A stretch of 64,000 nucleotides of DNA from Pseudomonadota bacterium (GCA_023402175.1 JAEXCN010000353.1:1-64000), one strand, 5' to 3'; shown: positions 44,990 to 54,791, counted from the first letter of the stretch. The notes: generated by a model from the sequence alone, not told the origin. Numbers and translations: made by a program.

Positions 44990-45657
44990 TTGTATCTCCA
45001 GCCGTCGCGCGCACGGCGTCTCCCCATGGCGGCCTCGACCTGCTCGCGCGCGAGGCGCAGCCGGCTCGCCGCCGTCCGCGGATTGATGTCGAGGATGAGG
45101 GCGATCTCGCTCATCGGTTTCTCCTCGAGCTCCGCAAGGACGAGCACGGCGCGGCGCTCGGGTTCGAGTCCGTCGAGGATCTCCTCGAGGATGCGCACGC
45201 TCTCGACGTTCTCGACGTGCCTCTCGGGTGACGACTCCATTCCGCCAGGCAAGATCTCCAGGTCCACGCCGTGCTCGGTGCGTGCGGTCCGGCGCTGATG
45301 CGACCGCCGGTGGTGCTGAACGACGCGGAAGAGGATCGAGAACAGCCACGCACGCTCCGATCCGAGCTCGGTATGGCCATCGGCCAGTCGGAGCGCTCTG
45401 AGGAAGGTCTCCTGAACCACGTCGTCGGCTTCGACGACCGGGATCCCGAGGCGACGCGCGCTCGTCCACACGTACTCGACGTGAGTACGGTAGAGTCGAA
45501 TGAACGCTCGTGACGTCGGATCGCCGAGCTCGGTGGCGCGCACGCTCGTATTGCTATGCGCATCGCACGGCGCAGGCGACGTGATCGTGGCGTCGTCGAG
45601 CGGCAGTGCTCGATCGGCGCGGAGATGACTGCTCCAAGACAGAGCCATCGTCCGCAT
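44986..45657 (-). CDS. ECF-type RNA polymerase sigma factor (cassette 4)
   Basis: This protein of up to 223 aa has an N-terminal extension of about 45 residues relative to the others (ATG 45657, or ATG 45648). Region 2 contains ADDVVQETFLRALRLAD and AWLFSILFRVVQHHRR. Region 4 contains RRAVLVLAELEEKPMSEI with the helix-turn-helix NPRTAASRLRLAREQ. GGGAG lies just upstream. The stop overlaps the anti-sigma candidate. Confidence 0.9.
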   Translation of the reverse strand: MRTMALSWSSHLRADRALPLDDATITSPAPCDAHSNTSVRATELGDPTSRAFIRLYRTHVEYVWTSARRLGIPVVEADDVVQETFLRALRLADGHTELGSERAWLFSILFRVVQHHRRSHQRRTARTEHGVDLEILPGGMESSPERHVENVESVRILEEILDGLEPERRAVLVLAELEEKPMSEIALILDINPRTAASRLRLAREQVEAAMGRRRARDGWRYK

Positions 45658-45730
45658 AGCTCCCGCAACGCGTCTCGTTCATCACGAAAAACGCTCGAGC
45701 CATGCCGGGCGACGAGCCCAGCCGTTTCGC

Positions 45731-46729
45731 TCAGGGAAAGAGGATCTGCAGGCCCAAGCTGAGCCGCGCCGACACTTTGCCGGGAGAGTGCAGTCGGAGG
45801 GCGCCTTCGTCCGTTGCGAGCGAGAACACGGGCGCCTCGATCGGCAGAACCAGATCGGCGCGAGTGAACAGGCCCAGCCAGCGTGCAGCGTGCGCCTCCA
45901 GCTGACCTCCGAGCGTCGGCGTCCACCAGGCCGCGGTCGGCGACCAAGGTGTCCGGATGCCGAAAGCTCGAGCACGGACCTGCGTCACCTCGACCCCCAC
46001 GACCGGGCCGAGCGCGAGCTTCCCGACCGGAACGAGGTACCCGACGAAGGCGCCTGCTCCGAGCAACCCGAACGACACGCCGGCCCCGCCACCCAGATGC
46101 GTATCCTGCGAAGGCGACACCGTTGCGAGCGCGCCGACACGAAACCGGTCGACGTGAGCTCCGAGCAAGACCATCGCACCGACGCTCGCGTCGGGCAGTG
46201 GTCCCCATACGACGTCGCCGCCGATCCCGACGGCGAGGTGTACCGGCGGCGGCGAGGCGTGGTGCCGATGCGCGGCGGACTCGCGTGTGGCCGGAACCGC
46301 GAGCGGGGCAGCGGAGGCAGGCACGGCACCGACTGACGCCTCCGGCGCCGGCGCGTCGATGCCGTCGACGGCCTTGCTCGGATCGATCGCGAGCGCGACG
46401 ACGATTGCAAACGCTTCGGCGAGCATCGCGCATCGCTCGGCCGTGACCGTCCGAACGTCCTCGACGTCACCCGTGCGCACGGCCATGACGAGGCGGTATC
46501 GACCGTCAGGCGTGGGCTCGACGGTCCCTTTGGCTTCGACGTTCGTTGGCTCGTCCAGCGGGCCGCCGAGGATCTGCGCGATACGGCGGCGAACGCTCTG
46601 CGCCCCCGGACACGCGTCGGGGACGTCCCACGCGAGCTCGACGGCGATGGGTGATGACGTATCCGCGTTGGCAAGGCGCGCCGTGCTCACCATCGCGACC
46701 ACCGCGAGGGCTGGCCACGCCTTCGTCAC
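45731..46729 (-). CDS. Small beta-barrel-like outer-membrane protein (cassette 4, first gene)
   Basis: This 332-aa protein starts at GTG 46729 with a clear signal peptide (core ALAVVAMVSTA, cleavage after LANA). The N-domain (about 25-125) has WDVPDACPGAQSVRRRIAQ and a late CAMLAEAFAIVVALAI, the family signature. A Pro/Ala/His linker follows, then about 150 residues of alternating strands ending LSLGLQILFP, an end typical of outer-membrane barrels. The sigma gene starts 73 bp downstream. Confidence 0.72.
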   Translation of the reverse strand: MTKAWPALAVVAMVSTARLANADTSSPIAVELAWDVPDACPGAQSVRRRIAQILGGPLDEPTNVEAKGTVEPTPDGRYRLVMAVRTGDVEDVRTVTAERCAMLAEAFAIVVALAIDPSKAVDGIDAPAPEASVGAVPASAAPLAVPATRESAAHRHHASPPPVHLAVGIGGDVVWGPLPDASVGAMVLLGAHVDRFRVGALATVSPSQDTHLGGGAGVSFGLLGAGAFVGYLVPVGKLALGPVVGVEVTQVRARAFGIRTPWSPTAAWWTPTLGGQLEAHAARWLGLFTRADLVLPIEAPVFSLATDEGALRLHSPGKVSARLSLGLQILFP

Positions 46730-46850
46730 GGCCCGATGCTAACGCACCTTCCTCGGCGAGCACACTGCGCGATGACCTGCACGAGCTTGGCGGCGGGGGC
46801 CGCCGCGTGCTGACGGAACCCACGGCCCGGAGTAGCATCGCGACGCCCTC

Positions 46851-46871
46851 ATGAAGCGTGAATACCGATGA
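46851..46871 (+). other. Six-codon leader ORF overlapping a start codon
   Basis: An ATG at 46851 opens a six-codon frame (MKREYR) whose TGA (46869-46871) overlaps the ATG of the peptidase gene at 46868. The peptidase ATG has no strong Shine-Dalgarno site of its own, so re-initiation after this leader is possible. Chance cannot be excluded. Confidence 0.3.
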
Positions 46872-49801
46872 AGCGCGCCCCTTTGACGCTCGTCCTTGGC
46901 AGCTCCGGCCTCGCAGCTCTCCTCGTCGCCGCGTGCGGGAGCGATCCGCCGAGCCCGAAGACGCCCGAAGCCAAGCCTGCCGTCGCGCTTCCTCCGGTGA
47001 CGGCCCTCCCGGAAGAGACGCACCTCACGAACCTGAAGCAGGTGACCGTCTCCGGCGAGAACGCTGAGGCGTACTGGGCGTGGAACGGTCGCGAGCTCGT
47101 GCTCCAGTCGCGCACCGGAGACAACGATTGCGATCGCATCTATCGGATGCCGCTCACGAGCGTCTTCGGAGCCACTGGCTCGCACGAGACGCTGCCGTCT
47201 CTCGTGCCGGTTTCGAGCGGCAAGGGCGCGACGACGTGCTCGTACTTCATGCCCGGCGATCAGAAGGTCGTCTACGCGTCGACGCACCTCGGCGGCGATG
47301 CGTGCCCGCCGAAGCCCGATCACAGTCAGGGCTACGTCTGGGCGCTCTACGACTCGTACGACATCTTCAAGGCCGACGCCGACGGCAAGAACGTCGTCCG
47401 CCTCACCGACACGAAGGGGTACGACGCGGAGGCGACGGTCTGCGGAAAAGACGGCTCGATCGTGTTCACGAGCCTCCGCGACGGCGACATCGATCTCTAT
47501 CGGATGGACGCCGACGGCAAGAACGTGAAGCGCCTGACGAACACGCCCGGGTACGACGGCGGCGCGTTCTTCAACGCGGACTGCTCCAAGATCGTCTGGC
47601 GCGCATCGCGACCGAAGGCTGGGAAGCAGCTCGACGACTACAAGCGCCTTCTCGCGCAGAGCCCGCCGCTCGTGCGTCCGTCGAAGCTCGAGCTCTACAT
47701 CGCGAACGCCGACGGGAGCGACGCGCAGCAGATCACGTACCTCGACGCGGCGTCGTTCGCGCCGTATTGGCATCCGTCGCAGCGGCGCATCCTCTTCTCG
47801 ACGAACCATGGCGATCCGAAGGGACGCGAGTTCGACATCTGGGCGGTGAACGTCGACGGAAGCGCCCTCGAGCGGATCACCTATGCGGGGGGCTTCGACG
47901 GCTTCCCGATGTTCTCACCCGACGGAAAGCTCCTCGCGTTCTCCTCGAACCGCGCGACGGCTCCAGGCAAGCACGACACGAACGTCTTCATCGCGTCGTG
48001 GGTCGAAGGAAGCGCAGAGCCGCAGATCGTCGAGACCGGCGCGGACCGCATCAAGAAGGACGTCCGCTGGCTCGCCGATCCCGCACGCGAAGGTCGGGGC
48101 ATCGGTCTTCCCGGGCTCGAGGCGTCGGGGAAGTACATCGAGGATCGACTGAAGGAGCTGGGGCTGCAGCCCGCGGGTGACGACAGCGGCTTCCGCCAGC
48201 CGTTCCCCGTCGTCACGAGCCTGAAGCAGGAGGAAGCGACGACCATCGAGATCGGCGGCAAGCCGCTCGCGAAGGAGGACTACGTCGTCCTCGGCTACTC
48301 GCCGCAGAAGGCGAACATCACGGGCGATCTCGTCTTCGCCGACTACGGCATCGTCGCGAAGGATCTCGGTCGCGACGACTACGAGAAGCTCGACGTGAAG
48401 AAGAAGATCGTCGTCGTGCGCCGCTTCGTGCCCGAGGACGGGAAGTTCGCCACCCCCGACGCGCAGCGACGTTACGGGGACATCCGGCGGAAGGCGTTCT
48501 GGGCACGCGAGAAGGGCGCGGCAGGTCTGATCGTCGTCGACGATCCCGCACCGCCGGCGAGCAAACCTACGGACTGGAAGAGTCCCGAGGAGGCGAAGCT
48601 CCCGACGCTGCAGCCAGAAGGCTACTCGGACGCGGGCGTGCCGGTCGTCGTCGTCAAGCGCGCGGTCGGGCGCGGCCTCATCGAGAAGCTCGAGAAGAAG
48701 CAGCCCGCGCGCGCGAAGGTCTCGATCGCGCTGTCGCCCGTGAGCTCGCAGGCGTTCAATGTCGCCGGGAAGATCGTCGCGGAGCCGAAGGACGGGAAGA
48801 AGCTCCCGGGCGTGATCGTCATCGGAGCGCACTACGATCACCTCGGACGCGGCGGCCAGCATTCGCTCGCGCCTCACGCCGACGAGGCGCATCTCGGCGC
48901 GGACGACAACGCTTCGGGGGCCGCGACGCTCCTCGAGGTCGCGCGCGAGCTCGCGAGCAAGAAGAGCGAGCTACGACGTGACGTGATCGTCGTCGCGTTC
49001 TCGGGCGAGGAGTCGGGCGTGCTCGGCTCCGCGCACTTCGTCCACAAGTGGATCGCCGCAGACAAGGCGAGCAAGCCCAAGCCCGGAGCGAAGGACGGCA
49101 AGGCGCCCGGCGACAAGACCACCGGCATCTACGCGATGCTGAACATGGACATGGTCGGTCGCATGCGCGACAACAAGCTCCAGATCCTCGGCGCCGAGAC
49201 AGCTTCCGAGTGGCAGGAGCTGATCGGGAGCGCGTGCGACGCGAACCGCGTGTCGTGCGCGGGTAGCGGAGACGGGTACGGGCCGAGCGATCAGATCAAC
49301 TTCTTCTCCGCGGGCGTCCCGGTGCTCCACTTCTTCACGGGCACGCACGGCGACTATCACAAGCCCTCGGACACCGCGGACAAGATCAACGCCGGCGGTG
49401 CGATGCAGACCGGGAAGATCTGCGCCTCGATCGCGCTCGCCACCGCGCAGCGCGAAGCGCCGCTGACGTTCAAGTCGGACGCTCGAGGACCCGCGCCGCA
49501 CGGCGACATGCGGAGCTTCAATGCGTCGCTCGGAACGATTCCGGACTACGGCGGCCCGGGGGCAGGGAAGAAGGGCGTGCTCCTCTCGGGCGTTCGTCAG
49601 GGCGGCGCCGCGGAGAAGGCCGGGATGCGAAAGGGCGACATCCTGGTGCGCCTCGGCAAGAGCGAGATTGCGAGCGTCGAGGACCTCATGTTCGTCCTGA
49701 ACGGCAGCAAGCCGGGCGAGACCGTGCCTGCCGTCGTCATCCGCGACGGCAAGGAAGTGAAGCTCGAGGTCACGTTCCAGGAGAGCCAGCGCCCGAAATG
49801 A
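46868..49801 (+). CDS. TolB-propeller, PA domain, M28 peptidase and PDZ lipoprotein
   Basis: This 977-aa exported protein has lipobox VAAC near residue 22. Residues about 50-390 are TolB/WD40-like repeats (DIDLYRMDADGKNVKRLT). A short helical link and a PA domain follow (about 470-630, ending GVPVVVV). The M28 zinc aminopeptidase domain has GAHYDH (His655), GADDNASG (Asp679), GEESG (Glu714/715), MDMVGR and HGDYHKPSDT (His831). A PDZ domain follows (about 895-975: GGAAEKAGMRKGDIL). All catalytic ligands look intact. It probably degrades peptides at the surface, with propeller and PDZ selecting substrate. Single gene. Confidence 0.92.
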   Translation: MKRAPLTLVLGSSGLAALLVAACGSDPPSPKTPEAKPAVALPPVTALPEETHLTNLKQVTVSGENAEAYWAWNGRELVLQSRTGDNDCDRIYRMPLTSVFGATGSHETLPSLVPVSSGKGATTCSYFMPGDQKVVYASTHLGGDACPPKPDHSQGYVWALYDSYDIFKADADGKNVVRLTDTKGYDAEATVCGKDGSIVFTSLRDGDIDLYRMDADGKNVKRLTNTPGYDGGAFFNADCSKIVWRASRPKAGKQLDDYKRLLAQSPPLVRPSKLELYIANADGSDAQQITYLDAASFAPYWHPSQRRILFSTNHGDPKGREFDIWAVNVDGSALERITYAGGFDGFPMFSPDGKLLAFSSNRATAPGKHDTNVFIASWVEGSAEPQIVETGADRIKKDVRWLADPAREGRGIGLPGLEASGKYIEDRLKELGLQPAGDDSGFRQPFPVVTSLKQEEATTIEIGGKPLAKEDYVVLGYSPQKANITGDLVFADYGIVAKDLGRDDYEKLDVKKKIVVVRRFVPEDGKFATPDAQRRYGDIRRKAFWAREKGAAGLIVVDDPAPPASKPTDWKSPEEAKLPTLQPEGYSDAGVPVVVVKRAVGRGLIEKLEKKQPARAKVSIALSPVSSQAFNVAGKIVAEPKDGKKLPGVIVIGAHYDHLGRGGQHSLAPHADEAHLGADDNASGAATLLEVARELASKKSELRRDVIVVAFSGEESGVLGSAHFVHKWIAADKASKPKPGAKDGKAPGDKTTGIYAMLNMDMVGRMRDNKLQILGAETASEWQELIGSACDANRVSCAGSGDGYGPSDQINFFSAGVPVLHFFTGTHGDYHKPSDTADKINAGGAMQTGKICASIALATAQREAPLTFKSDARGPAPHGDMRSFNASLGTIPDYGGPGAGKKGVLLSGVRQGGAAEKAGMRKGDILVRLGKSEIASVEDLMFVLNGSKPGETVPAVVIRDGKEVKLEVTFQESQRPK

Positions 49802-49810
49802 CGAACGGAG

Positions 49811-49843
49811 CGGGCCCGTGCTCCTCGATGGAGAACGGGCCCG
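49811..49843. terminator. GC-rich hairpin between convergent genes
   Basis: A stem formed by 49811-49824 and 49830-49843 (CGGGCCCG plus a further six bases, one mismatch, 5-base loop) lies in the 63-bp gap between the peptidase and kinase genes. No T-tract follows on either strand, so bidirectional termination is likely but not certain. Confidence 0.5.
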
Positions 49844-49864
49844 TCGTGAGAAGCTCTCGAGCGA

Positions 49865-51601
49865 TCAGAACGCGAGGCGCTTCGACACCGTCTCGTTCGC
49901 CTTGATCACCACGGTCGTCGTCTGACGAACGTTGTCTTGAGGGTTCTCGAGTGTGAGGACGTGCGTGCCCGCCGAGAGCGGCACACGGACGAGCGGCGTG
50001 TTGCCGAGCACGCGCCCGTTCTCGCTCACGCGTGTCCACGGGTACGTGTCGATCGTGAGGAAGCCCTGCTCGGCCTCGGGCGCAGGTGCCGTGGCGGCCG
50101 GCGTCGGCGCCGACGTGGGCTGCGGAGCGGGCGCTGGCGGAGTCGGGCTCGGCGCCCATCGCTGGTGCGCGACGGGTGGCGGCGCAGCGGGAGCGGCGGC
50201 GATCTTCGGCGCGGCGTTGTCCGTCTTGGGCGCCTCCGCTTTCGCCTTGTTCTCGTCTTTCGCCTCGGCCGGCGTCGGCTCCGGCGACGTCGCCTTGGCC
50301 TCGGCCTTCGCTTCGGGCGCCTTGATCTCGGCGACGGCCGGCGCTGCCGATCCCGTGGTCTTGCTCGACCGATTCGACACGACGAGACCGGTGAGCCCGC
50401 CGACCGCGAGCAGCAGCACGAGCAACGCCGCGACGAGGGCGTTCACCGTCTTCTTCGAAGGCGCCGCCGTCGTCAGCGACGACTCCTCCCTCGCCTGGAC
50501 GACGCCGTGCGGGGTGAACGACGAAGTCGGCGCCGACCTCGGCGCGGATTGTCCCGACGGCATCGAGCGCTCCGACCCCTCGTCCATCACTGGCAGATCG
50601 GGTGTGCTCATCCGGAGATCGCCGGAGTCGTCTGCGGCGGTCGCTGCAAGCCGCTCGCGGACGATGGTCGCGATCTCCTCACGCTTCTTTGCGAACGTCT
50701 CGTTGACGAGCGCGCCGATCTCGTCGATGCGAGTGTCGCCGTCGCGATTCGCGAACGCGAGGAGCGCGTCGCGCATCGCCTGCGCGGTCTGATAGCGATC
50801 GTCCGGCTCGCGCGCGAGCGCCTTGTGAACGATGGCGTCGAGCTCGGGGTCCACGTCCGGAACGACGGACGAGAGCCGTTCAGGATCCTGCTTCAGGACG
50901 TTCACGAGCTGCTCGACCATGTTCGTTCCGGCGACCATCTTCCGCGCCGCGACGAGCTCCCAGAGCACGACGCCGATGGCGTAGATGTCCGCGCGGCGAT
51001 CGAGCTTGCTGTTGTTCAGCACCTGCTCCGGCGCCATGTACCGGGCCTTGCCCTTGAGCGTGCCCGCGCGTGTCTCGGTCGAGCGGGTCGACGCCATCGC
51101 GACGCCGAAGTCGACGAGCTTGATGGCGCCGTCGTACCCGAGCAGGATGTTCTGCGGGCTGACGTCACGGTGAACGATGTTGAGCTTCTCGCCCGCGAGG
51201 CTCTTCAGCTCGTGGGCGTAGTGCAGGCCGGAGAGGACCTCGCTCATGACGAGCGCACACTGCGCCGGCGTCAGCGCCTTGCGCGCACGCGAGAGCTCTC
51301 GCTGCACCTTGTTGAGCGACTGCCCCTCGATGTACTCCATCACGAGGTAGAGCGCGCCGTTCTCCTCGTACGCGTCATGCGTGTGCACGACGTTCGAGTG
51401 ATTGAGCAGCATGGCGAGCTTGGCCTCGTCCCAAAACATGCCCTTGAAGTGCGCGACCTCTTCGGGGTCGTCCCCGATGTCTGGTCGCAGCCGCTTGATG
51501 ACCGCGAGCTTCTCGAGGCCCGCAGTCGTTCGGGAGACGGCCAGATAGACATCGGCCATGCCTCCGCTACCGAGCTTCACCAGGGGACGATATCTGCTCA
51601 T
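49865..51601 (-). CDS. Transmembrane Ser/Thr protein kinase with PEGA-type C-terminus
   Basis: This 578-aa protein (ATG 51601; another ATG nine codons earlier) has a kinase domain (about 1-265) with glycine loop GSGGMADV, VIKRL, catalytic loop HRDVSPQN, DFGVA and MAPEQ. The catalytic-loop Lys is Ser. A juxtamembrane region leads to one membrane helix (about 385-405), an Ala/Pro/Glu/Lys-rich stretch, and a PEGA-like end (FLTIDTYPWTRVS, TPLVRVPLSAGTHVLTLEN). The end is almost the same as in the kinase at 54792-56507. An external domain presumably senses the envelope. Confidence 0.92.
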   Translation of the reverse strand: MSRYRPLVKLGSGGMADVYLAVSRTTAGLEKLAVIKRLRPDIGDDPEEVAHFKGMFWDEAKLAMLLNHSNVVHTHDAYEENGALYLVMEYIEGQSLNKVQRELSRARKALTPAQCALVMSEVLSGLHYAHELKSLAGEKLNIVHRDVSPQNILLGYDGAIKLVDFGVAMASTRSTETRAGTLKGKARYMAPEQVLNNSKLDRRADIYAIGVVLWELVAARKMVAGTNMVEQLVNVLKQDPERLSSVVPDVDPELDAIVHKALAREPDDRYQTAQAMRDALLAFANRDGDTRIDEIGALVNETFAKKREEIATIVRERLAATAADDSGDLRMSTPDLPVMDEGSERSMPSGQSAPRSAPTSSFTPHGVVQAREESSLTTAAPSKKTVNALVAALLVLLLAVGGLTGLVVSNRSSKTTGSAAPAVAEIKAPEAKAEAKATSPEPTPAEAKDENKAKAEAPKTDNAAPKIAAAPAAPPPVAHQRWAPSPTPPAPAPQPTSAPTPAATAPAPEAEQGFLTIDTYPWTRVSENGRVLGNTPLVRVPLSAGTHVLTLENPQDNVRQTTTVVIKANETVSKRLAF

Positions 51602-51718
51602 GGTGGGTGCCTTGTTCGACCGCTTCAAACGGCCGACTCAGTGCAATCCTTCAATTGTTAGCGTTGGCCGAAAGACAACGTCAAGACGTCGACAGAGGAC
51701 GTAAGAAGCTCTCTGGTT

Positions 51719-51766
51719 CCTCCTCTGGATTCTCCTTTGGTGTCTCCTTTGGTGTCTGTGTGGGGG
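51719..51766. repeat. Degenerate 12-bp tandem repeats between kinase genes
   Basis: Two exact copies of tctcctttggtg (51731-51742 and 51743-51754) are flanked by decayed units at 51719 and 51755, and weaker 12-bp periodicity continues to about 51790. The array lies in the 278-bp gap between two kinase genes, which holds no credible gene. Confidence 0.65.
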
Positions 51767-51879
51767 CCTCTCGGCTCGTCTTGGGCGTCCTCTCGGGGAT
51801 GGGGCATCGGGAGCAGACGCTCGGCCTGAAAATACGGCTCCGCGTGGAAACGCGTACTCGAGCTCGGGGTAGGAGCGCA

Positions 51880-53358
51880 TCACGCCTTTCGTGCGGGAGA
51901 GGAAGGAGGACGTTGTGAGATGGGCGTGTTGTTTTTGGCGGCTTCGAATGCTTCGCGCAGCTCGGCCGGCGCCGCCACGACGCTGATGCTCGCAATGCCG
52001 TTCGTCTTCAGCGTGCTCTTCAGCCGTTTGAGCACGCTCTTTTCGTATGTCGAACGGTCGACGAACGGCTTCGACGTCCGCCGCTGCGCGTGCATCATCG
52101 CGACGTAGTCGAATGCGCGAATCTCCGACGAGCCTTTGCTGAAGCTCACCGAGCCGATCACGATCGCTCCGTACGTCGGGTCACGAGGGACGAGGACGAG
52201 GGGATGGCTCGCTTGCTCCGTAGGTCGCAGCTCGACGACGTACCCGGCCGCGCCGAACGGCTCTGCGCCGAAGGCTTCGGCGAGCGTCCGCGCCAGCACC
52301 TGCGCTCGCGGATCGATCGCGCGAACGCGCGTCGGGATCTCGGCGGTCTGATCCGGAGGGGGCTGCGTCGAGATCGTGTTCGCCGGCGGGATCGTCGTCG
52401 GTATGGAGAGAAGTGGCGGCGGCAACGTCGGCGGAAGCGGGAAGTCCGGCGGTCGCTGCGAGCGGATGATCGACGGAACGAACTGCTCGGTCGTCGACGG
52501 CTCGTCGAACGGCTCGGTCGAGTCGTAAGCGCCGACGTTGAGCGAGATGGAGATCGAGTTCGTACGCGCGAACGCTTCGATCGCCGCGGTCGCGATCGGC
52601 ATCGAAGGGAACCGCTTCGCCGGATCGAGCGCCATCATCCGATCGATCGCGGCGGCGACCGTCGGATCGACACTCGGCGCGACTACGCGCAGCGGCTGGC
52701 GCTTTCCGTTGCGCGCCTCGGGGTGGACCATCGCAAGCAGCTCGTACGCGGTGACGCCGTACGAGTACTGATCCGAGCGCGCATCCGCTTCGCGGCCCTC
52801 GCGCTGCTCCGGCGCCATGTAGCGTGGCGTTCCGAGCAGCTGCCCGACCTTCGTCGTGAAGTCCTCGTGGTCGTCGTCGACGGGCTTTGCGAGGCCGAAG
52901 TCGAGCACCTTCGGCACGCCCTCGCTCGTGATCATGATGTTGCCCGGCTTGACGTCACGATGGACGATCCCTGCGTCGTGAGCGGCCGAGAGTCCGCGGC
53001 TGATGCCTGCGAGCCAGTCGAGCTTCACCTCGAGAGGGATGCTCGGATCGGAGATGAACGAGCGCAGCGTCGTTCCGCGCACGAGCTCCATCACGAGGAA
53101 GAGCGTTCCGCGGACCTCGCCGAGATCGTGAATCGCGACGGTGTTCGGGTGATGGAGCGACGCGGCCACGCGCGCTTCGCGAAGAAAGCGTGCAGCCGCG
53201 GCTTCCCAGTCGCTCGTTCGATCTCGGCGGATGATCTTGATCGCGACGTGCCGGAGCAATCGCGTATCGAGCGCGCGATAGACTTCGCCCAGTCCACCGA
53301 GCCCGATTCGCTCCTCGATGGTGTAGCGCTCGAATGTCTCGCCCGCGACGAGGGGCAC
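51880..53358 (-). CDS. Soluble Ser/Thr protein kinase
   Basis: This 492-aa protein has the kinase domain at about 8-275: glycine loop GLGGLGEV, AIKII, canonical HRDVKPGN, DFGLAKP, MAPEQ and a DQYSYGVTAYELL helix. A Pro-rich linker (about 300-350) leads to a C-terminal globular domain of about 140 residues (PLVLVPRDPTYGAIVIG onwards) that was not recognised. No membrane helix is visible, so it is probably cytoplasmic, unlike its two neighbours. Same strand as the other envelope kinase genes, 46 bp after the TPR-like protein gene. Confidence 0.9.
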   Translation of the reverse strand: MPLVAGETFERYTIEERIGLGGLGEVYRALDTRLLRHVAIKIIRRDRTSDWEAAAARFLREARVAASLHHPNTVAIHDLGEVRGTLFLVMELVRGTTLRSFISDPSIPLEVKLDWLAGISRGLSAAHDAGIVHRDVKPGNIMITSEGVPKVLDFGLAKPVDDDHEDFTTKVGQLLGTPRYMAPEQREGREADARSDQYSYGVTAYELLAMVHPEARNGKRQPLRVVAPSVDPTVAAAIDRMMALDPAKRFPSMPIATAAIEAFARTNSISISLNVGAYDSTEPFDEPSTTEQFVPSIIRSQRPPDFPLPPTLPPPLLSIPTTIPPANTISTQPPPDQTAEIPTRVRAIDPRAQVLARTLAEAFGAEPFGAAGYVVELRPTEQASHPLVLVPRDPTYGAIVIGSVSFSKGSSEIRAFDYVAMMHAQRRTSKPFVDRSTYEKSVLKRLKSTLKTNGIASISVVAAPAELREAFEAAKNNTPISQRPPSSPARKA

Positions 53359-53404
53359 GATAGGATTCTATCTCAAACGAACAGCCGCGGGCGGGATGGC
53401 GATC

Positions 53405-54268
53405 TCATTCGCAGCGAACGTTCCCACACGAGGCGCCGAACGCCGTACGCCCCGTCGTCGACGGTGTGAACTCGGTCGGCCGCAGGAGGAAATAGCCGCC
53501 GACGGCCGCGCCCGCGAGGACGACGCCGGTTGCGACGAAGAACAGGCCGCTCCCGAAGAACGACTTCTTCTCATCGGTGACGCCGCCGCCGCGATTCGCG
53601 GGCTCGTTCACGATGACCGTCTTCGGTCCGTCGGGCGTACCCTCCTCGAAGACGGCATTGTCTTTCGCATCCATTGCCCGGACCCAGTAATCGAGGCGTC
53701 CAGCGCCATTCGGGTTCGCCAGGACGTCGACGCTGCGGGTGCCTGGGTCGACCGTCACGTTGGTGTAGTCACGCGCCGGGGCCCAGCGGTAGCCGACCGC
53801 GATCCGCTTGATGTTGTTCATCGGGTCGACGGTCGCTACGCGGATTTGGCCACTCTGGCCGTATTGCATCACGGCCTGGACCTCCATCGAGGGCCGCCGG
53901 CCCTGCGCTTGCCAGTAGCCGCGGGCTTCGGCGAACGGCTCCGCGAATCTCGGTCCGAGCTTCGAGTCGACCTTGAACTCGGGATCGTACCCGAGGAGCA
54001 AGATGAAGTACTCCTTCGCTTTGTCGGCGTGGCCCAGAGCCGCGTGCGAGAGAGCTGCGACGCGCGTCGCTCGCACGAGCATGTCGTGATTGAGCCCGCG
54101 CTGCGAAAGGACGTCGTCGGCCTTGGTCGAGGCCGCGGGGTAGTCGAGCGCGGCGTACGAGTTCTCCGCGGATGCGAGGTCGCCTTCGGGCGATGCGAAG
54201 GCGAGGCTCGGAGCTGCGAGCACGGTGGCGATGGCGACGACGGAGCAGAACTTTCGAAGGGATCGCAT
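53405..54268 (-). CDS. Exported TPR-like protein with C-terminal membrane helix
   Basis: This 287-aa protein starts best at ATG 54268, with GAGG 6 nt upstream (ATG 54283, sharing one base with the lipoprotein stop, is the alternative). The signal peptide ends LAFASP. Residues about 30-115 are TPR-like helices (YAALDYPAASTKADDVL, AALGHADKAKEYFILLLG). A beta-rich domain of about 110 residues follows, then one membrane helix (FFVATGVVLAGAAVGGYFLL) and a short end with two Cys. Proteins like this often accompany PEGA-tailed kinases in myxobacteria. Role unknown. Confidence 0.75.
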   Translation of the reverse strand: MRSLRKFCSVVAIATVLAAPSLAFASPEGDLASAENSYAALDYPAASTKADDVLSQRGLNHDMLVRATRVAALSHAALGHADKAKEYFILLLGYDPEFKVDSKLGPRFAEPFAEARGYWQAQGRRPSMEVQAVMQYGQSGQIRVATVDPMNNIKRIAVGYRWAPARDYTNVTVDPGTRSVDVLANPNGAGRLDYWVRAMDAKDNAVFEEGTPDGPKTVIVNEPANRGGGVTDEKKSFFGSGLFFVATGVVLAGAAVGGYFLLRPTEFTPSTTGRTAFGASCGNVRCE

Positions 54269-54282
54269 CGTTTTCCTCGTCA

Positions 54283-54771
54283 TCAACGGCACGCGCCGCT
54301 GCACTTGTCGGAGAGCTTTGCGCACTGCGGGGGATTGAGCTTCTGGCGGTCGTCGATGAACGAGACGGTGATGTCGATCGCACGCGTCTCGCCATAGGCA
54401 TGCTGCTGCGTGCATCCAGCGAACACGTCCTTGCCGCCGATCTGGCCAATGGCGAGCATCGTGTAATCCTTCTTCAGATCGAGCTGGACGGTGTTCGACT
54501 CGTTGTTCTGAAGCTGACAAGGTGTGATCGACGGCGTCTCCGTGATGCGCGGCGGAAGCGGCTGCTCGGTCTGCCGGAGGCGAACGAGATCGTTGCAGCT
54601 GAGAAGGCCGTCGAAGACGAAGACCTTCACGCTGTCCGTTGCGACTGCTGCGGCCGTCGATTGGAAATCGATCTGAATGGCGACCTCGGGCGGTGTCGCT
54701 TCCTCTTCCTTCGCACACGCGGCGAGAGCGAGCGGGGTGACGATGAGACAGACGATGTGTCGCAGGTTCAT
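54283..54771 (-). CDS. Hypothetical lipoprotein
   Basis: This 162-aa protein has a lipobox LAAC at residue 19 followed by Ala-Lys-Glu. The mature part has five Cys, including CTQQH and a C-terminal CAKLSDKCSGACR. The strand pattern (IQIDFQS, VKVFVFDG, AIDITVSF) suggests a small beta-sandwich. It was not recognised. It starts 20 bp after a kinase gene and overlaps or abuts the TPR-like gene, so the three are likely one operon. Confidence 0.72.
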   Translation of the reverse strand: MNLRHIVCLIVTPLALAACAKEEEATPPEVAIQIDFQSTAAAVATDSVKVFVFDGLLSCNDLVRLRQTEQPLPPRITETPSITPCQLQNNESNTVQLDLKKDYTMLAIGQIGGKDVFAGCTQQHAYGETRAIDITVSFIDDRQKLNPPQCAKLSDKCSGACR

Positions 54772-54791
54772 GTTCGACCTTTGCGGCTTGC

